Translations under genes and position numbers: made by a program | Notes under the pieces: model-generated | Told to the model about the DNA's origin: nothing | Database searches by the model: none | What the model saw: only the letters and a program-made list of their open reading frames with translations | From: Actinobacteria bacterium OK074 | Lineage (GTDB): Bacteria > Actinomycetota > Actinomycetes > Streptomycetales > Streptomycetaceae | DNA length: 64,000 bases | Direction: 5' to 3' | Assembly: GCA_001298575.1 (NCBI GenBank) | Contig: LJCV01000177.1 | Location: forward strand, 62,001 to 126,000 | Shown here: positions 24,078 to 31,602 of the stretch, piece by piece | How positions within the stretch are numbered: the stretch's first letter is position 1 | Layout of the letters: each line of letters starts with the position of its first letter

Positions 24078-24713
24078 TCACAGAGCCGTACTTTCCCCCG
24101 ACACGAGCCGCAGGTGCTCCGCGCCGACGAGTGCGGCGAGCGTGCTGTCGTAGATCGGGCGGGCGAGGTCGGTGACGAGGGCGTCGTGGATGTCGAAGGC
24201 CCGCTGGGGCTTCACCTCGCGGATGTAGTCGATGACCTCCGAGATCTTGCCCCAGGGCGGCATGACGGGGAGCATCAGCGTCTCGACCGCGCGGTCGGGG
24301 ACGGTGAGGGCGTCACCGGGGTGGAAAACCTTGCCGCCGTCGATGAGGTAGCCGACGTTGGTCATGGGCGGAACATCGGGGTGGATCTCCGCGTGCCACT
24401 CACCGTGGACCTGGACGTCGAAGCCGACGGCGGTGAAGGTGTCGCCGTGGCCGACGGTGTGCACCCGTCCGGGGAAGGCGGCGCAGACCTGCTCGGCAAC
24501 CGATCGCAGCGTCCAGATCTCGGCGGCCGGGTTGGCCTCCAGAGCCGCCCGCAGCCGCTCCTCGTCGAAGTGGTCGGGGTGCTCGTGCGTGATGAGGATC
24601 GCGTCCGCGCCGACTGCGGCGTCCGCCTCGCTGAAGACCCCGGGGTCGAGGACGAGGATCTGCCCGTCCTTCTCCAGCCGGACACAGGCGTGCGACTTCT
24701 TCATGACCTTCAT
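24078..24713 (-). CDS. MBL-fold metallo-hydrolase
   Basis: A 211-residue metallo-beta-lactamase-fold protein of the short UlaG/YtnP-like type. It has THEHPDHFDE as the metal-binding HxHxDH motif (about residues 40-49), a later His in HGEWHAEIHPD, and the FHPGDAL motif near 125 (Asp ligand). Hydrolase of unknown substrate, cytosolic, no signal peptide. The ATG at 24713 begins MKVMKKSHACVRLEKDG, fitting the family. Isolated gene on the minus strand; its promoter should be within 24714-24800. Confidence 0.88.
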   Translation of the reverse strand: MKVMKKSHACVRLEKDGQILVLDPGVFSEADAAVGADAILITHEHPDHFDEERLRAALEANPAAEIWTLRSVAEQVCAAFPGRVHTVGHGDTFTAVGFDVQVHGEWHAEIHPDVPPMTNVGYLIDGGKVFHPGDALTVPDRAVETLMLPVMPPWGKISEVIDYIREVKPQRAFDIHDALVTDLARPIYDSTLAALVGAEHLRLVSGESTAL

Positions 24714-25035
24714 TTCGTGACCTTCACGGGCTCATCGTGCCTCCGGGCGAGGCACGGCGTTCAGGGGAAGCCGATCCCTACCGTCCCGGGCCATGCCGCG
24801 ACTCGGAGCGGTACCTGGGACCGGTCGAAGGAGCCGGGGCCGTATCGACACATCTACACGGCGCCGCCCGGGCTCACGCGCTGAGCGAATCGCATGGGCC
24901 CAGGGCAGGGTCACTCCGCACGCGCGTGCCTCCTCGTCGAGCGCGCCGGCGGCGCGCGACCTGCCAACAAGTGTCCGACCTGCGACGACGGGGGTCTTGT
25001 CGGCACGCGTCGCGCGACTTGTCAGTTCGCGACAG
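24714..25035. other. 322-bp intergenic region between MBL and AraC genes
   Basis: Must hold the promoter of the MBL gene and the 3' end of the AraC gene. I see no clear terminator hairpin with a T-run. Several short GCGCGAC/GTCGCG elements occur near 25000-25030. No supported gene. Confidence 0.5.
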
Positions 25036-25998
25036 TCAGCTCGCGGCGATCTCCGGAGAACGGCCCAGGCACCGCCGACGGAACTCACGGGGCGCGACGC
25101 CGAACGCGGCGTGGAAGCGCCTGCTGAACCCGGCGAGGTCGGTCATCCCGTACTGGACGGCGATGCCCGTGATCGTCTCCTCGGCCCGCGCCGGATCGGC
25201 GAGGGCGGCCCGGGCGGCAGCCAGCCTGCGCGAGCGGATCACGGCGGTCAGCGTCTGGCCGCCCTCCTCGAAAGCGCGCTGGAGCTGCCGGACGGACACG
25301 TGGTGGGCGGCGGCGACGGTGACCGGTCCCAGGCCCGGATCGCTGAGATGGCGCTCGACGTAGTCCAGGGCGCTGTGACGCAGCCGGGTCACCCGGTCCG
25401 GCTGCGGGAGCTGCTCCGCCAGAGGGGTCAGCGACGCACCGAGCAGGTGGGCCAGCGCGTCGGCGACCCGCTCCTCCTGCCGCCGGGTGAGCACACCCAG
25501 CCCGTCGACCAGCGGCTTCAACATGCCCACGGTCGCCGCCGCCGCCGGATCGGACGCGGCGACGCGGGTGGCGGACACGGCGGAGACGCGTTCGAGGGTC
25601 AGGCCGAGCAGACCGGCCGGCAGGGACACCGTGGTCGACCGGGCGTCCTCGGCGAACAGGACCGTGCACTCGCGGCCCGGGTCGATCAGGGCGAGGTCGC
25701 CGGGCATCAGGTGCGTCTCCCGCCCGCCCTGGCGCAGAGTCGTGCTCCCGGTGAGGGAGACGACCACGGTCACCGGCGAGGCCGCGCGACCACGCACCGG
25801 CCGGGAGCGCAGTGTCGAGGCCCCCATGATCGAGTGTGCGACCCGGAGCCGGTCGACCTCGCCGACCGTGATCCGGCCGCGCACGGCCGGCCCCAGCGGG
25901 GTGAACCAGAGGGGGGTGTAAAGGTCGCAGAGCACGTCCTGCCACCGCGCGGGCCGAGCGACCGCGGGCCACTGCTCCGCATCGATCACCGTGACCAT
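25036..25998 (-). CDS. AraC family transcriptional regulator
   Basis: A 320-residue regulator. The N-terminal about 200 residues resemble the AraC-binding-like domain of AraC/NtrR-type activators (MPGDLALIDPGREC near 120-133). The C-terminal about 100 residues contain two helix-turn-helix units (VTVAAAHHVSVRQLQRAFEEGG, then ITGIAVQYGMTDLAGFSRRF). The ATG at 25998 has a strong GGAGGAGG site; the much longer open frame upstream is not coding. Regulated target not evident: the adjacent MBL gene is on the same strand 322 bp downstream. Confidence 0.92.
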   Translation of the reverse strand: MVTVIDAEQWPAVARPARWQDVLCDLYTPLWFTPLGPAVRGRITVGEVDRLRVAHSIMGASTLRSRPVRGRAASPVTVVVSLTGSTTLRQGGRETHLMPGDLALIDPGRECTVLFAEDARSTTVSLPAGLLGLTLERVSAVSATRVAASDPAAAATVGMLKPLVDGLGVLTRRQEERVADALAHLLGASLTPLAEQLPQPDRVTRLRHSALDYVERHLSDPGLGPVTVAAAHHVSVRQLQRAFEEGGQTLTAVIRSRRLAAARAALADPARAEETITGIAVQYGMTDLAGFSRRFHAAFGVAPREFRRRCLGRSPEIAAS

Positions 25999-26393
25999 TC
26001 CGACCTCCTCCGCGGCGATGTCGCGAAATACCACCGATCCTGCCAGACCACGGGCCCGCCGGGCTGCACCGCAGTGCCCCCCCGACGCCCTCGCGTTCGT
26101 CCTCGGTGGACTCCGGAGTCGCACGCGGCTCCGCGCGGAGTTCCAGCAGTCCGCACACAGTCCGCAAAACACCCACTCAAGACCATCGCACCCCATCGCA
26201 CCCCATCGCCACCAATCGCCAAAAGGCCAGGTCAGCGCCCCACAGGAAACATCCCCGGCTGCGAGCTCCGGGAGAACGCGCCTTCGCACACGAGGAGTTG
26301 AGTGAAATCCCACCACTACAAACGCGAACGGCTTCTGTGGGGCAGGTACTTGGGCCGTCATACGGAAGAACACCTCCACCGGCCCGGCGGCCG
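25999..26393. other. 395-bp intergenic region with a short tandem repeat
   Basis: Upstream region of the AraC gene plus the 3' flank of the phosphotransferase-like gene. It contains CCATCGCACC repeats at 26183-26220 (about 3.5 copies of a 10-bp unit). Less GC-rich than its neighbours; no credible coding sequence. Confidence 0.5.
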
Positions 26394-27065
26394 TCAGACC
26401 ACCGTCACACCCCGACGCCCGGCCCAGAACCGAGCGGCTTCGACCATCGCCTCCAGCCATGCCGCGCCGGGCCTGCGTCCGGCGAACGTGCGATACATCC
26501 GCACGGTGGCGGCGGCGAAGGCGTCGAGGGCCTTCGGATCCGCCCGCCCCCAGGCGGCACACCCCGAGGCCCACGCCTCGGCGGCTCCGGGACCGTGCCC
26601 CGCCGACACCAGCTGCACGACCAGCAGGGCCGGGTCGATGAACCCCGCACCCCGGGTCGGCCAGGCCCAGTCCACGACCCACGTGCCCCGGCTCCCGACG
26701 ATCAGGTTGCTGGGGTTGATGTCCGTGTGAAGCAGCGCGCGGCCCTGGAAGAGTTCGGCCTCCGAGGCGTCGAGAGCGAACCGGTTCCATCGGCTCTCCG
26801 GCCAGCCCTCCGCCACCTCGGGAAGTCCCAACTTCCCGACACTGTCGACGAGTTCGACGACGGAAGCGAGATCGGGCGAGCCCGGCCCGAAGCCGGCATC
26901 CCGCCCGGCGACCACGTCGAAACCCAGCACGATCCACCGCTCACCCTCCGCGCGCCACCGCAACGCGGGGCTGAACCCGCGCGCGGTGCGCCGTATGCCG
27001 GCCGGTTCCCCCGTGTACGGGCGAATCAACGCCCGGATCTCGGACTCGGGGGTCTCGGGGCTCAT
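26394..27065 (-). CDS. Aminoglycoside phosphotransferase-like protein, N-lobe apparently deleted
   Basis: A 223-residue protein of the APH/choline-kinase fold. The catalytic loop is LLHTDINPSNLIV (Asp as base, Asn for metal) and the DFG-equivalent is VVDWAWP. Related Streptomyces proteins, as I remember them, are about 45 residues longer. Here RTARGFS runs directly into PALRWRAEGERW, skipping the strand that carries the ATP-binding lysine (of the type FVKAM). The frame is intact, so a protein could be made, but kinase activity is doubtful. ATG at 27065. Candidate in-frame deletion pseudogene or a repurposed binding protein. Confidence 0.75.
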   Translation of the reverse strand: MSPETPESEIRALIRPYTGEPAGIRRTARGFSPALRWRAEGERWIVLGFDVVAGRDAGFGPGSPDLASVVELVDSVGKLGLPEVAEGWPESRWNRFALDASEAELFQGRALLHTDINPSNLIVGSRGTWVVDWAWPTRGAGFIDPALLVVQLVSAGHGPGAAEAWASGCAAWGRADPKALDAFAAATVRMYRTFAGRRPGAAWLEAMVEAARFWAGRRGVTVV

Positions 27066-27228
27066 GTGTCCTTCGGTTCCTCGGAGTTGCCGGAGTTATG
27101 TGCGCTCCGGACGGGGAAACGTCGCCGTCCGGGCCGAAGTATCGGGTGTGCAGGCGTCCTTGACGCCGTGTGTCGTACGAGTGACGCTCAAGCAATCGGC
27201 GGCAATCGGATCGAGACGAGGAGAGGTC

Positions 27229-27471
27229 ATGCGCTTGCGTTTCCTGGGGATCATCCCGAACACTCCTGACACGGACTCGCCGACGACCTGGCTGGACGAG
27301 GACAGCGGGGATCTGTTGATCCAGTCGTACCGGGCCACGGAGACGGAGGCGAAGGCGTGCCAGGAGATCGGGTCAATCCCTGGTCATAGCTCGGAGGTTC
27401 CGGACCACGAGGTGATCGTCAGGCTTCCCAAGGTCATGCGGCAGTACTTGCCCGGCCCCGACAGCGAGTAG
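27229..27471 (+). CDS. Small hypothetical protein upstream of a DUF6879 gene
   Basis: An 80-residue acidic protein (MRLRFLGIIPNTPDTDSPT... VRLPKVMRQYLPGPDSE) with an excellent GAGGAGAGG ribosome site. No known domain recognised. It is followed after 4 bp by the DUF6879 gene and then by an XRE/DUF5753 regulator, an arrangement frequent in Streptomyces, so it likely functions with them in a small regulatory cassette. Confidence 0.75.
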   Translation: MRLRFLGIIPNTPDTDSPTTWLDEDSGDLLIQSYRATETEAKACQEIGSIPGHSSEVPDHEVIVRLPKVMRQYLPGPDSE

Positions 27472-27475
27472 GACG

Positions 27476-27991
27476 ATGACAAACCCCGTACTTGAGGGTC
27501 TGGCGAAAGCCCGGCACTCCGCCGTGCATCTGGAAATGCGCGATGCTTATCAGCCCGGCGACCCCGAGTTCATCGCGTGGCAGAACGGCAAGCGTCTGGA
27601 CCCTGCCGCGGACCGCTCGGTGTGGTGGCGGCCGTTCCTCGACACGGTGGCCGAGACGACGGCGCGCGGTGTGGTCATGCGGCGGGCACGGATCGTGTCG
27701 GAGCCGGTGACGGATTACATCCGGTACGAACACGATGTGACGTTCCCGAACGTGCTGGCGGGTGAACTGGTGCGTTGGCTGCCCCGGCGCCAGGCCGCTG
27801 ACATTCCGCTGCCGGGTACCGACCTGTGGATGTTCGACGGCGAAGCGGTGCTGTTCACGTACTTTTCCGGCGTCGGGGAGGTCGTTGACCGGGAGTGGCG
27901 GACAGAACCCGAAGTCGTTCAACTGGTTTCGTCCGCCTTCGAGTTGGTGTGGCAACGGGCCACAACGCACGAGGAGTACAAGCCGGTCTAG
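27476..27991 (+). CDS. DUF6879 family protein
   Basis: A 171-residue protein matching the DUF6879 pattern: LEMRDAY near the start, FIAWQNG, RRARIVSEPVTDYIRYEHDV in the middle and the LPGTDLWMFDGEAVLF core. These proteins occur next to XRE/DUF5753 regulators in actinomycetes, in the position often held by DUF397 proteins, and are presumed to modulate the regulator. Spacing is 4 bp from the upstream gene and 6 bp to the downstream one, so a three-gene operon is likely. Confidence 0.85.
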   Translation: MTNPVLEGLAKARHSAVHLEMRDAYQPGDPEFIAWQNGKRLDPAADRSVWWRPFLDTVAETTARGVVMRRARIVSEPVTDYIRYEHDVTFPNVLAGELVRWLPRRQAADIPLPGTDLWMFDGEAVLFTYFSGVGEVVDREWRTEPEVVQLVSSAFELVWQRATTHEEYKPV

Positions 27992-27997
27992 CGAGCC

Positions 27998-28846
27998 ATG
28001 CCCCGGTCACCGTCGTCCAGCGTCCAGCAAGCCAGGCAAGCCTTGGCCAACCGGCTACGGGAGTTGGTCAAGGACTCCGGGCTGGAAGGGCAACAGGTTG
28101 CCGCGCTGTGCGGCTGGCACCCGTCCAAGGTCTCCCGAATCTCGACGGGGAGGACTCAGCCCAGCGAGGACGACATTCGGGCGTGGTGCCGAGCCTGCGG
28201 CGCGGAGGATCGGACGGGCGACCTGATTGCCTCACTGCGGGCCGTGGACGGCATGTGGGTGTCCTGGCGCCGGATGGAGAGCACCGGCCTTCGGCGAGCA
28301 CAGGAAGCCCGCTTGCCGCTCTATGAGCGCACCCGATGGTTCCGGGCTTACTCGCCGGGGCTCTTTCCCGGCCTCCTCCAGACGTTCGGCTACACCGAAG
28401 ACGTGTTGCGCGCGGTCCAGCGAAGGCGAGTCGCCGTAGACGATGTGGCCGATGCGGTTGCTGTCCGTATGGAACGGCAGAGCGTGCTGCGCGAGGGCCA
28501 ACGGCGATTTGCCTTTCTCGTGGAGGAAGGCGTGTTGGGCAATGGGCTGGGCGACGCCGACACCCAGGCGGAGCAGCTTGACCATCTGCTGATGGTCGCC
28601 GCACTGCCGAACGCCAGCGTAGGTGTGATCCCCGTTCGCCTCGGCCGGGTCCGTATGCCGGTGGAGGGCTTCTGGATCTTCGACACGGCCCAAGTGAACG
28701 TGGAGCTGGTATCCGGCTACCTCACGATCACACAACCCAGTGAGATCAAGGCGTACGCCGACACGTTCGCGACGCTGGCAGAGATGGCGGTCTACGGCGA
28801 CAAGGCCCGTGCGCTGCTGGCCAAGGCACGCGACTCGCTCACTTGA
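27998..28846 (+). CDS. XRE-type helix-turn-helix regulator with DUF5753 domain
   Basis: A 282-residue regulator. The N-terminal HTH (LRELVKDSGLEGQQVAALCGW, then SKVSRISTGRTQPSEDDI) precedes a DUF5753 domain (about 95-275) with the conserved YSPGLFPGLLQT and FWIFDTAQVNVELV segments. This is the WhiJ/BldB-network type of regulator found in many paralogues in Streptomyces, influencing development and secondary metabolism. Its likely targets are its own operon and the downstream genes, whose promoter carries the CCTGCAAT repeats at 28851-28870. Confidence 0.9.
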   Translation: MPRSPSSSVQQARQALANRLRELVKDSGLEGQQVAALCGWHPSKVSRISTGRTQPSEDDIRAWCRACGAEDRTGDLIASLRAVDGMWVSWRRMESTGLRRAQEARLPLYERTRWFRAYSPGLFPGLLQTFGYTEDVLRAVQRRRVAVDDVADAVAVRMERQSVLREGQRRFAFLVEEGVLGNGLGDADTQAEQLDHLLMVAALPNASVGVIPVRLGRVRMPVEGFWIFDTAQVNVELVSGYLTITQPSEIKAYADTFATLAEMAVYGDKARALLAKARDSLT

Positions 28847-28850
28847 AGTC

Positions 28851-28904
28851 GCCTGCAATTGCCTGCAATCCGCTGCCGGTTGGGGCCCCGTTGTTCCTAG
28901 CGTG
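28851..28904 (+). promoter_or_regulatory. Probable operator/promoter of the GRDP-like and kinase genes
   Basis: Two adjacent 10-bp repeats, GCCTGCAATT (28851) and GCCTGCAATC (28861), with the core TGCAATTGC partly palindromic. They lie about 30-45 bp upstream of a -10-like TAGCGT at 28899-28904 and 80-100 bp before the ATG at 28952. The position directly after the XRE/DUF5753 gene suggests that regulator binds here. Confidence 0.5.
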
Positions 28905-28951
28905 GTTGTCATCGGACTACAACACCCGCAGCCAACAGAAGGAACACAGTC

Positions 28952-29395
28952 ATGACGGCTACTGCCAACGATCTGCGTACCGGACGTGCGCTGGTCGACT
29001 CGGAACTGTTCGACAGCATCGCCGAGTTCACCGTGACGCACTTCGGCTACGACCTGGCGAAGGCGGAGCACGCGACGGATCAGGCGCTCGCGTTCCTCGC
29101 CGTGGTCGGCACCGCGACCGTCAAAATGGTCCCGAGCGACGACGTGGACGGCGCGCTGCACTCGTTCATCCTGCACACCGCCGACTACCGCGAGTTTTGC
29201 GAGAGGTACACCGGGCGCTTCCTGGAACACAATCCGCGTCCCGGCGGTGGGGGCAGGGTCCTGGAAGAGGTACGGGCCACGGCCCACGCGATCAAGGCGG
29301 AGGGATTCGTGGTCATGGATGAGCTGTGGACCGTGAACGGCGAGAACGCCGCGCAGTGCGACTCCGATTGCGGGCGCGACTACCGGGCCATCTGA
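28952..29395 (+). CDS. Hypothetical protein, weakly like glycine-rich-domain (GRDP) proteins
   Basis: A 147-residue protein. The centre (ALHSFILHTADYREFCERYT, then GRFLEHNPRPGGGG) resembles the helix pair of GRDP-like proteins (W-HAFIL-T--Y--FC); this is a weak visual match. The C-terminus ends in an acidic CDSDCGRDYRAI motif with two cysteines four residues apart. No signal peptide or membrane segment. ATG at 28952 after AGAAGGAACA. It is followed after a hairpin by a kinase-like gene in the same direction; the pair may form a signalling or peptide-modifying unit. Confidence 0.6.
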   Translation: MTATANDLRTGRALVDSELFDSIAEFTVTHFGYDLAKAEHATDQALAFLAVVGTATVKMVPSDDVDGALHSFILHTADYREFCERYTGRFLEHNPRPGGGGRVLEEVRATAHAIKAEGFVVMDELWTVNGENAAQCDSDCGRDYRAI

Positions 29396-29423
29396 TCGCG
29401 GATAATCTCCCGCTGTGACGTGA

Positions 29424-29459
29424 GCGGAGCCGGCCCCCGACAGCAGGGGCCGACTCCGC
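29424..29459 (+). terminator. Hairpin (attenuator-like) between the GRDP-like and kinase-like genes
   Basis: A 14-bp stem with one mismatch, GCGGAGCCGGCCCC at 29424-29437 and GGGGCCGACTCCGC at 29446-29459, with an 8-nt loop. It begins 28 bp after the upstream stop and ends 17 bp before the kinase-like ATG, just ahead of its AGAAGG ribosome site. No T-run, so it more likely attenuates or stabilises the transcript than fully ends it. Confidence 0.6.
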
Positions 29460-29476
29460 GGACAGAAGGTGCACGC

Positions 29477-30310
29477 ATGAGTTCCGCAGGACCATACGAA
29501 CCTCCCGAGAGCGCGCTACTGCTCCTGGGCCCTGGAGACAGACGGCTCGTTCTCAACAGGCGGGGATCGACAGTATGGGAGGTCAGGACAGAGCTTGGCC
29601 CCTATGCGGTCAAGGTGGGCTATCCGACCGGGACGCACGCCTGGACCGCGCTTGCTCCCGCGCGGGAAGCCGCGGTTCTTCGGCACCTCACCTCAGAGCG
29701 CGTTCTCAACGGTGAATGGGAGCGCGGCACTTGGAGCGCCCAGCCGTGGCGAACGGGCCAGAGTCTGTACGAGCTATGGAAGCCCCACCGCATCGATACC
29801 GGCCCGCCCACGCCAGACCTCACAGAAGCGCTCTCGTGTGCCCTCGCCCTCGCCGCGCTGCACGAGAAGGGTTGGGTTCACGGGGATGTCCAGCCCGCCC
29901 ACTTTGTCATGGGGCGCTCGGCCGGAACGTTCCTGATCGATCTCGCACTCGCTCGCGGTGGCAGGATTCCCCGCGCTTACGACTTCCCCTATCGGGGGTG
30001 CCTTGTCCACTACGAAGCACCGGAAATCTCGGCGAGCGTCCTGGAGTCGGGCACGGCTGTGCCGACACGAGAAGCCGACGTGTACGCGCTGGGAGCCTCG
30101 CTGTTCATCAGCGCCACGGGTTGGCGACACGTCGCCTACCCGGACGACGCGCCCCGCGAGATCCAGCGGCAGGCCGTCGTCAAGGGCCCGCACAGGCCGG
30201 TGAACCTACCGGGCGTGCTGGGGGCGCTCCTCCCTCGCATGCTCAGTGCCGCGCCAGCCGACCGGCCAACGAGCACGGAAGTCTGCGACGCCCTGGCCCA
30301 CGCCCTTTAG
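29477..30310 (+). CDS. Protein kinase-like protein with atypical catalytic motifs
   Basis: A 277-residue kinase-fold protein. The N-lobe has YAVKVGY (probable ATP lysine), the catalytic loop reads HGDVQPAHFVM instead of HRDLKPxN, and the DFG position reads LIDLALA. A later ADVYALGASLFISATG matches subdomain IX of Ser/Thr kinases, and RPTSTEVCDAL matches subdomain XI. The His in place of the metal-binding Asn makes activity uncertain, though this HGD-QPAH form recurs in actinomycete kinase-like proteins as I recall them. ATG at 29477 with AGAAGG. Partnered with the preceding 147-residue protein. Confidence 0.75.
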   Translation: MSSAGPYEPPESALLLLGPGDRRLVLNRRGSTVWEVRTELGPYAVKVGYPTGTHAWTALAPAREAAVLRHLTSERVLNGEWERGTWSAQPWRTGQSLYELWKPHRIDTGPPTPDLTEALSCALALAALHEKGWVHGDVQPAHFVMGRSAGTFLIDLALARGGRIPRAYDFPYRGCLVHYEAPEISASVLESGTAVPTREADVYALGASLFISATGWRHVAYPDDAPREIQRQAVVKGPHRPVNLPGVLGALLPRMLSAAPADRPTSTEVCDALAHAL

Positions 30311-30444
30311 GGTCCCTACGCCCCGCGTGCCCAAGTGGCGGGCGCGCTCCCGGTTGCCCGCAACTCCCGTTGCCACGACGTGGGGCGCGTTCCTCGACGG
30401 CTGCGCCCAACTCCCCTCCGCCCAGGCAGGATAGGTTGCCCGCC

Positions 30445-30996
30445 ATGACGATGCTTGGCCCCGCCGTCTGGCCGCCCGCCCCGATCCGGACCGAGCGGCT
30501 CGTGTTGCGGGAGCCCGAGGCTCGGGATCGGGCGGTGGTCGTCGAGTTGCACAGTTCGCCGGAGGTGGGCGCGTACATCGGGGGTGCCCGGCCGCGTGCC
30601 GAGGTCGACCGTGCGGTGCCCGCGACGCCCAACCGGCGGCCCGGCCTTTTCGTGGTCGAACTGGACGGCGCGATGATCGGCGTCGTCGAACTCAACCGGC
30701 GCGGACCGGAGTTGCGGAGCCGGGTCCGTCCGGACGGTGGCGAGGCCGAACTCGGCTATCTGTTCCTGCCGCAGGCGTGGGGGCACGGCTACGCGGCCGA
30801 GGCGTGCGCGGCGGTGCTCGACTGGTTCGCCGGCGCACTCCCCGGCGAACCAGTCGTCCTCACCACCCAGACCGCCAACGAACGCTCGATGCGCCTCGCG
30901 GCAAAGCTCGGGTTCACGAAGGTGCGGCTGTTCGAGGAGTGGGGTGCCGAGCAGTGGTTCGGCGTCTGGACCACCCCGGTCGCCCCGTCCGGCTGA
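30445..30996 (+). CDS. GNAT family N-acetyltransferase (RimJ/RimL-like)
   Basis: A 183-residue acetyltransferase. It begins with the typical IRTERLVLREPEARD, has ELGYLFLPQAWGHGYAAEA (acetyl-CoA pyrophosphate loop) at about 110-128 and NERSMRLAAKLGF near the end. The family acetylates protein N-termini, antibiotics or small amines; the substrate is unknown here. The start ATG has no clear Shine-Dalgarno sequence, so a near-leaderless mRNA is possible. Convergent with the RsbW-like gene. Confidence 0.88.
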   Translation: MTMLGPAVWPPAPIRTERLVLREPEARDRAVVVELHSSPEVGAYIGGARPRAEVDRAVPATPNRRPGLFVVELDGAMIGVVELNRRGPELRSRVRPDGGEAELGYLFLPQAWGHGYAAEACAAVLDWFAGALPGEPVVLTTQTANERSMRLAAKLGFTKVRLFEEWGAEQWFGVWTTPVAPSG

Positions 30997-31006
30997 GCCG
31001 CGCCAA

Positions 31007-31480
31007 TCACCCCTCCCTGACGGTCAGTTGAGGCCGGCCCCGGCCCCCGTTCCCCTCCGGCGGATCCGCCACCACCTCCGCCCACACCGTCTTGCCGACC
31101 GGATCGCGCGGCTCGCTCCCCCACCGGACGGCCAGCGCCTCCACCAGCAACAGCCCCCGCCCCGACTCGTCCTCGACCCCCACGTGCGCGGCCACCAACG
31201 GCTTCTTCTCCCCGGACGCGTCCGCAACCTCGATACGCACCAGCCGAGTTCGTACGTCGACGGCGACCGTGAGGTGGAAGTCCCGCCCCGGCACCCGCCC
31301 ATGCCGTACCGCGTTGGCCGTCAACTCCCCCACCAACAGCGCGACGACGCCGGAGGTGTCCGAACCCGGCGGGTACCCCCACGCCGTCATCCGCCGCGCA
31401 ACCAGCCGCCGGGCCAGCCGGGCGGCGCGTGGGGAGGAGGTGAACTGCATGGCGAACACGGGGGTTTCGAGGTCGTCCAT
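31007..31480 (-). CDS. RsbW-like ATP-binding protein (HATPase, anti-sigma kinase type)
   Basis: A 157-residue GHKL ATPase: VALLVGELTANAVRHGR is the N-box with Asn for Mg-ATP, IEVADASG the G1 box and DESGRGLLLVEAL the G2 box. Members in Streptomyces act as anti-sigma factors or kinases of STAS proteins, and very many are encoded beside XRE/DUF397 pairs. That is the case here: the divergent gene at 31603 is such a regulator. ATG at 31480 with AAGGGAAG; a GTG at 31504 is less likely. Confidence 0.9.
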   Translation of the reverse strand: MDDLETPVFAMQFTSSPRAARLARRLVARRMTAWGYPPGSDTSGVVALLVGELTANAVRHGRVPGRDFHLTVAVDVRTRLVRIEVADASGEKKPLVAAHVGVEDESGRGLLLVEALAVRWGSEPRDPVGKTVWAEVVADPPEGNGGRGRPQLTVREG

Positions 31481-31566
31481 CGTTGGAACTTCCCTTTCGT
31501 ACACGAGCTGTCACGTTCCGTACTCAAGGGTCGTCACACGGGGCTACGCTCAACAGACCGTCGAGC

Positions 31567-31591
31567 CTTACCTTTCGGACCGTAAGAAAGG
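31567..31591. promoter_or_regulatory. Possible operator: nested inverted repeats in the divergent promoter
   Basis: CTTAC-N10-GTAAG (31567-31586) overlaps CCTTTC-N9-GAAAGG (31571-31591), immediately before the ribosome site of the XRE gene. TACGCT near 31545 is a possible -10. May be the autoregulatory site of the XRE/DUF5753 protein. Confidence 0.4.
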
Positions 31592-31602
31592 GAAGTTACG
31601 TC

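Noticed and set aside
26302..26730. Plus-strand frame MKSHHYKRERLL...
   Set aside because: Mostly antisense to the phosphotransferase-like gene and lacking a ribosome site or domain.
28952..29395. Calling the 147-residue protein a lanthipeptide or other RiPP precursor
   Set aside because: Too long and folded-looking, no recognised leader motif, and no cyclase, LanM, YcaO or radical-SAM enzyme beside it; kept only as a speculative finding.
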